From the NCBI GenBank assembly GCA_004369085.1, contig ML210238.1, forward strand, positions 45,762-109,761: a stretch of 64,000 bases of DNA, written 5' to 3'. Below the pieces are notes generated by a model. The model was given only the letters and a program-made list of their open reading frames with translations. It made no database searches and had not been told where the DNA came from. Source of the DNA: Coprinopsis marcescibilis (lineage: Eukaryota; Basidiomycota; Agaricomycetes; Agaricales; Psathyrellaceae). Both the position numbers and the translations under genes were made by a program. Below are positions 59,198 through 64,000 of the stretch, piece after piece (the stretch's first letter is position 1; each line of letters starts with the position of its first letter).

Positions 59198-60059
59198 TTA
59201 AGCATGTTCAGTTCCCAAGCTCTGTAGGATATGTCGCAACACCCCGACATGTCCGGACGGATCTGAACCGTGCAAGTTTTGTGTTCGCTTGACAACTGCA
59301 CCTCTAGCGATGAGCTTTTTCCAAAAGGACGAGCAAAGCTCTTCCTCACGCTGGGTGCCGACTTCCGGACTGACCTCATCCCAGGAAGCAGTGACAAACA
59401 CCACGCGCTGGAATATGTTAGGCTCGTCAAGCGTCTTCTCTAATCGCTCTACGATGACTCGCGCAGCCCCGTTCACGCGATTCGCAGAGATGTCGCACAT
59501 GTAGACTATGCCACCCAAGGTAGCTCCTCTCGTGCACCTACAAAGAAATTAGCTTCCATTCACGCGTATACCTGCTTTACTCACTGTTTACCCACCCATT
59601 CCGTGATCTGGGGAAGGGCTTTGGAATCTCCTGAACCCGTGTCGAATCCGGGGGTATCGACCAATACGACCCGCCGGGAGTCGAGACTCGCGGCCTTGCT
59701 GTCCTCAGAGGCGAGTTCGTCGGGCAAACGGATGGCATGCATGCGGATATCACTCGTACAAGCATGAAATGTGTGCCCAACCTTCGCGGGGCCACCCTCC
59801 GCAATACTGAATGCATTGATGAACTAGAGAGCGCGGATTGTCAGTGTCCATCGTTACTCAACTTCGCTGCAATTGTTTCCAGGCGACTCACAGAACTCTT
59901 GCCAGATCCGCTAATGCCCACAATGCTGAAAACTTGTCAAGATCATATCCGCGAACGCAAAGCTCTGTCGACGTACAGAATGAGTATATCCCCTACTTGT
60001 CCCTCCCCCTCCTGACCTCGTCGCCAAAGCCCTTTAAGAGTCTCCAGCCACTTTGCCAT
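59198..60059 (-). CDS. P-loop GTPase (AIG1/Era-like G domain), copy 2
   Basis: The start at 60059 gives MAKWLETLKGLWRRGQEGEG. Exon layout matches copy 1: a first exon ending at a GTACGT donor, a second exon with G1 IVGISGSGKSS, a third with FINAFSIAEGG, KVGHTFHACTSDIRMHAI and G3 VVLVDTPGFDTGSG, and a fourth with GGIVYMCDISANRVNGAARV, RVVFVTASWDEV and SGHVGVLRHILQSL. As in copy 1, the G4 position reads TASWDE. No stop or frame break is seen, so the gene is probably functional. An in-frame Met at 60137 is an alternative start, but it lies within the region where the leader is expected. Confidence 0.78.
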
Positions 60060-60151
60060 AGCTGGGGTGTGATGCAGGGAGCCAAAGGGTAGAATGGTTA
60101 CAGCACTCGGAGTATGGGTAGAGCTTTGGTAGTACAAGGTGTTTTGGTATT

Positions 60152-60193
60152 GATCCTATTCTAGGGGGGACTAAAAGTGAACCCTTTTATACC
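60152..60193 (-). promoter_or_regulatory. Core promoter of GTPase copy 2
   Basis: On the minus strand GGTATAAAAGG (60183-60193) lies about 30 bases before AGAATAGGATCA (60151-60162), itself about 95 bases before the ATG. The spacing fits a TATA box and a transcription start region. The second block is identical to that upstream of copy 1. Confidence 0.55.
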
Positions 60194-60321
60194 ATGGAAG
60201 GCCAAAAGACCTACACCGTCCATCCTATATCGGGACTGAATCAATATCTTGAATCTGTGTGGAAATTTAAAGTTAAACGGTTGTTGCAGGGTTGCTGCAA
60301 GGTTCGCCGAAAAAACAAAAG

Positions 60322-60346
60322 TGCCGCGGCACGCCCCTGCCGCGGC
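60322..60346. repeat. GC-rich palindrome repeated as a hairpin
   Basis: TGCCGCGGCA (self-complementary) is followed after 6 bases by TGCCGCGGC. It could form a stable hairpin of 9 bp. It lies upstream of GTPase copy 2. Confidence 0.6.
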
Positions 60347-60604
60347 CAGCACGACGTCCGGTAACGCCGAATATCGAATATCTTAATCAAAAGCTGTTGG
60401 TGCCTTGAGTGACTTGTGCCGACCTTGTACAGTCGCCGAAGCTTTTCGTCCCTTGTGCCCTCTTATGCCAACCTTGTACACAGCGCAGTTGTCGATAGAC
60501 GAGGTTGAGTTTATCATGTGACTTTTGCCCGGATTTTCGAAAAGCGCTTTGGCAAGACTTTCCTATCGGTTTTTGGGGCGGTCATTTTTTTAACGGTGGA
60601 CAAC

Positions 60605-61236
60605 CTAAGAGGGCGTTAGATGCTGAGTCAGAAAAGGTACATACGTTGTGTGGAAGCTTCCCCCAGAGTGCACCCAGTGCTGCATGGTCTGGTCGGAAGC
60701 TTCCACCCCAAAGACTGATACAATGGGGGCAAGTTCATCAATGCATACTGCGCGGTAGTCTTGACGTAAATTACGGTTTGTACTACAGGATCTCAGTCCG
60801 AAATGCAGTGGTGAGAACGATTTCATGACTTGGCGGTAATTGCCCCCACCCTCTTTGGGATGGTCAGCGGCCGATACCAATGGAAGCTCCGATTTTTGAC
60901 TTGCCTGAAATAGATTGTCTCGCCCAATCTCCTGAATGGTCTCCGTGCAAACTGAAACTGTGGATAGAGCAGCTGAGTTCGCTTGCTCAATCATGAGAGC
61001 CGAGAGTGGTGAGACAATGATAGTGATGTCAGCGTCATCCAGCACTGAGAGTGGAAGCTGGAAGACAAGAGATTTCCCACAACCAGTGCCAACGTCAAGA
61101 ATATCATCGCCTTCTAGAATCGCAGCAGCCGCATCAACCTGCCAGCTGCCAAAGGGCTTGACGCCCGACTTCTCTTCGGCCAATCTGACAATTTTGTCCT
61201 TGTTGAGGTCGAGAACAATATAAAAATTTGCCTACG
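60605..61236 (-). pseudogene. RecQ-type DNA helicase fragment (N-terminal helicase lobe only)
   Basis: The reading from about 61236 has KPFGSWQVDAAAAILEGDDI, Walker A DVGTGCGKSLVFQLPL, motif Ia-like ITIIVSPLSALMIEQ and a motif II region YRAVCIDELAPIVSVFGVEA. Active RecQ proteins have DEAH followed by WG here, so the box is damaged. The frame stops at 60605, before any second helicase lobe. RecQ-like helicases of this kind occur in many copies, often near chromosome ends or in mobile elements, in such fungi (family knowledge). The truncation makes it a relic. Confidence 0.6.
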
Positions 61237-61318
61237 TAACGGCTGGTCTGACGAGCCTAAGTCTGGAGACTGGAGCCTCCATTTCTGGTTCAAATCATCT
61301 CATTTTTTGCTCATGAAC

Positions 61319-61699
61319 TCAGGCAAACGAGATAAGTCGATTCCCACAGATTTCAGGCCCGAACAACAACCACGGAAATACCTGTAAGCTTTGCCTCTGT
61401 ATGTCTATCCATTCGGAGTCTCCGCTGTAGGATCTTGTAGGATGCATAGCTGGTAGAGAAAGGACCGATTCGGCTTTCTGGATTACCAGCACCAGGTCCT
61501 CAAAAGGAGCGGGCCAATTTGGAGGGAATTTGATCAGTTCTCCACTGGTATCTGTCAGGTCATGTAGACTCCAGCTACAGCCTGGAGAAGCGGGCACAGA
61601 GTCATAGAAGAGTATGTTTCCCAGGCTTTTAAACACACCGAGGTCGTTGGCCATTTGCCGTGATGGGGCAATTTCAATATACGACAACAGTCGTCTCAC
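61319..61699 (-). CDS. Hypothetical protein, possibly a fragment
   Basis: This open frame of 126 codons starts MRRLLSYIEIAPSRQMANDL. It has balanced, protein-like composition (LTDTSGELIKFPPNWPAPFE, LVLVIQKAESVLSLPAMHP). It lies just upstream of and in the same direction as the helicase fragment, so both may come from one old element. I recognise no domain and the ends may not be real. Confidence 0.35.
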   Translation of the reverse strand: MRRLLSYIEIAPSRQMANDLGVFKSLGNILFYDSVPASPGCSWSLHDLTDTSGELIKFPPNWPAPFEDLVLVIQKAESVLSLPAMHPTRSYSGDSEWIDIQRQSLQVFPWLLFGPEICGNRLISFA

Positions 61700-62269
61700 C
61701 TATGCACACTTTTGATTTATTTTTGGGCTGTTCAACTCACAGACATCGTTTGTCTCACATGCACTGCAGGTTCGGGGATCACATGCTACCGAATGTACTA
61801 TGTACGCTATTTGATTTCTTGTTAGAGTTGGCCGTCGATATAACAGTGTACAATACTCATATTTCTACATTCTAGCGTTACTGTTCAGCCCTAGTCCCGT
61901 ACCCATTGACATCTGGCAGTGGAGTAGTCCACGGGGACACTCCAGACTCCAAGCACGGTGTAGTCGAGGGGGAAGATCGTGTCTATTCCGCCACGACATC
62001 TCGTGCGCTGACATCGTCTGCGCACAGCCACCATGTGTATCTAATCTAATCTAGAGATCCCGCCGGTCTAATCTACTTGCCCTGCCTGAACCTTCCCCTC
62101 GATGGGCGCGTAAGCTGCTCGCAGCCCTGCTACAGCAGAAGTAGGCTGTAGCCCGCCTCGAAACCAAAACCATAACCATCTTGGAGGATGAGTTTTTCAG
62201 AGTTCCCGGATCGTGAATGCGTTTTCCTTACAAGTACCCGATCCTGAAATCTCAGAAAGTTAAATGGCA
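61700..62269. other. Intergenic region, no supported gene
   Basis: No coding, RNA or repeat signal could be supported. Confidence 0.4.
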
Positions 62270-62390
62270 TCGGAGGGTGTCTAGGTCGTCGCTGGAAGCG
62301 CAGTTATCTACCAAACGCAAACCTATCATCCAGTTCCGTCTGGATATGTCGACGTTCGACAGCATAATGCAGAGCGACAACGTGAAAATA
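62270..62390 (+). pseudogene. Decayed P-loop GTPase fragment in inverted orientation
   Basis: The plus strand here aligns over about 95 bases with the minus strand of 59221-59320, the 3' end of GTPase copy 2. Shared blocks include GCAGTT, CAGTTCCGTC next to CAGATCCGTC, GGATATGTCG next to GGACATGTCG, and CAGAGC. No open frame remains. It is the only copy of this family on the plus strand. Confidence 0.55.
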
Positions 62391-62693
62391 CAGGAGTTCA
62401 ACTTTTGTGCCTGTTCCACGATGCGTATTCAATTCAAATCTAAAATCTGAAATGGTATTAATGAATGGTCGAACCCAGAGCGAGGTACCTACCATCAACC
62501 CAAGTGGTATGGTATGCATGCGGTGCTAAATGTAAAATAGGATGTGGGGGTTATTATGAGAGTACAACGCGAATAGATGTAACCTTCTCACTCCACAGGC
62601 TGCGTGCCAGGCGGGAACACAAACGTACCCGTAACGTGACTACTATACACCTCACCCCTGCCACCACCTCCCTCCACCAAACTCGCCGTACGC

Positions 62694-63670
62694 CTATGCG
62701 TCTTCCCTTTGCAGCACCCCCAACCGCAGCTTCCCGCTGCTGCTGCTGCTGAAACTTTCCATTCGCAGCTTGCGGAACAGGCGACCGATAAGCTCACCCT
62801 CCTCCTCACTGCTCTCCGCATCAAACTCGTAATCCTCCGCCCTCGGCAACACACTAGGCCCCGCCAGATCCTCCAAATCCAAATCCAACCCCCGGCCCAT
62901 GCTGCCATTCTTCCTCGGCTGCTGCCGCCCGTTGCCCACCCACATAGCCCGGCACAAACGACGTGAAATTATATGGCACAGCCAACGCGCCTGCACCTTT
63001 GAACTCGTCCGGCAAGAACAGATAAAAGAATGCAGTAGCCATACACGCCCCATCCACCGCGTCGATCAGCTAATGGTGCGTGAGGTACATCGTCGCCAGT
63101 AAAGCACCGCCGTGTACCCCCACACCCACCTCCTCAACTGCGGAACAAGTGCGCGAGAAACAGGGCCTCCATCGTCGCCGACCCCGCATGAAGCTGGGGA
63201 ACGCGCCGAATACCATGGGGTTGTCGGTGAATGCCAGGGTTTAGGACTGGATATGCAGCAGGGCATCGATGCGCGTGAGCTCGCCCGGGGAGCCTTTCAT
63301 GCCATAATTGGCGGGCGTGAGGCCGTGGATGACTTCGTACCACGGTGGGAAGCAGGGGAAGAGGATCTGGGTTCATGTAGCCAAACGGGGAGGGTGAGGT
63401 GGCCGAATGACTTCCAGCACAGGGTGCGTAAAGTCGGTGAGGATGTCGCTGATGTTCACGCCGGAAGGAGGGAGACGGAGACTGCGGGGCGGACATCCAG
63501 CGGGAAGAACCGTATGCTGTAGAAGCTGAGCAGGTAGATGAAGATCGGGTTGCCGGGGACGAAGAACTGGGACGTGGCGAAGATGATGAGCACGACGGCG
63601 TAGGCGATGGGGATGAACAGCTTGAGCATCCGAGGGATGCCAGCGATGTTGCCCTACTTTCTGGAATGTG
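62694..63670 (-). pseudogene. Inositol phosphorylceramide synthase (AUR1-like), broken copy
   Basis: The minus strand encodes pieces of the IPC synthase that makes inositol phosphorylceramide in the Golgi. In order: a helix region FIPIAYAVVLIIFATSQFF, RFFPLDVRPAVSVSLLP, DILTDFTHPVLEV, QILFPCFPPWYEVIHGLTP, NYGMKGSPGELTRIDALL, VFGAFPSLHAGSATMEALFL, YLTHHYLIDAVDGACMATAF and DLAGPSVLPRAEDYEFDAES. The catalytic H-x-x-G and HHY..D motifs of the PAP2-like fold are recognisable. Lesions: about 30-40 residues are missing between HPVLEV and GYMN; a Tyr codon is TAA near 63255 and another is TAG near 63075; single-base losses lie near 63195, 63155 and 63095; a further frame change lies near 62950. The N-terminal exons were not found. 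Confidence 0.72.
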
Positions 63671-63831
63671 ATCGAGGGAGAGAGAAAAGGGTTGAGGCAG
63701 GCTACTCCTGCCAGAAATGCCTGAGCTACATTCTAGGTTTAGACCCAGTCGATGCGGCTGCGTATGAAGTGTATTATCGTCAGTAAAAGTCCGCATTCCG
63801 AAAAGCAAAGAGGTACGGTACTACTCACCCT

Positions 63832-64000
63832 TATTTTTAATCCAGGTAGCATTCTGCGCCGCATGCAGATCATCTTCCTGCGCCTGCGTCGCAGCTGCAA
63901 CCTCCTGATGAGCTAGCGCACCGACAACACTGCAAACATTAACATAGTACGTGCCTCCAACCACCTCCTCTTTCTCAGCTTCCAACCCAGCCCACCCGGG
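63832..64000 (-). CDS. Partial coding exon at the window edge (unknown)
   Basis: The minus strand from the edge is open for about 56 codons (..EEVVGGTYYVNVCSVVGALA and AAQNATWIKNKG) and ends at a GTGAGT donor. It may be an upstream exon of the broken IPC synthase locus or a different gene. No family was recognised. Confidence 0.3.

Noticed and set aside
1..64000. CRISPR arrays, bacterial operons or phage genes
   Set aside because: The window is eukaryotic with spliceosomal introns; no regularly spaced repeats were seen.
1..64000. Intact LTR retrotransposon or DNA transposon
   Set aside because: I found no reverse transcriptase, integrase or transposase motifs and no long terminal repeats by eye; short or old remnants cannot be excluded.

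Overview
This window looks like a chromosome segment of a filamentous basidiomycete (Agaricomycetes). Genes are split by many short introns of about 50 nt with GT..AG ends. They encode fungal proteins: GH5 exo-glucanase, Prm10/ThrE membrane protein, fungalysin, Aur1-type ceramide phosphoinositol transferase, and several families typical of mushroom-forming fungi and relatives (NACHT NLR-like protein, DUF6534 membrane proteins, F-box-like proteins, an unusual G-alpha class). A Rhizoctonia-like source is plausible but is an inference; no rRNA or species-specific marker is present.

Region 1-34.6 kb is mostly single-copy housekeeping or secretory genes. In order: a membrane-anchored exo-beta-1,3-glucanase (minus, cut by the window edge), a Prm10-like ThrE transporter (plus), a sugar transporter (plus), a secreted M36 metalloprotease (plus), a NACHT P-loop protein (plus) convergent with prefoldin subunit 5 (minus), a small two-helix membrane protein (plus), an AIF/FSP1-like flavoprotein (plus), a divergent G-protein alpha subunit (minus) and the mismatch-repair endonuclease subunit PMS1/PMS2 (minus). 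Long gene-poor stretches lie at 22.5-26.1 kb and 28.4-30.3 kb.

Region 34.8-64 kb has a different character: it is built of duplicated, lineage-type families and their relics. It holds a tandem pair of F-box-like genes flanked by decayed copies, two DUF6534 membrane protein genes, two related multi-pass membrane protein genes in opposite orientation, a tandem pair of methyltransferase genes, and two P-loop GTPase genes with at least four decayed copies on both strands. It also holds a RecQ-type helicase fragment, an intron-containing tRNA-Leu(CAA) and a broken IPC synthase (AUR1-like) gene at the right edge. The order suggests repeated local duplication, inversion and decay.

A 10-base N gap at 48323-48332 is flanked by an exact 360-base duplication, which is best read as two unmerged overlapping contigs. 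I found no convincing new multi-gene system. The most unusual signals are the G-alpha with Ser at the catalytic switch II Gln position, the GTPase family whose core promoter is conserved between its two complete copies, and the AUR1 pseudogene.
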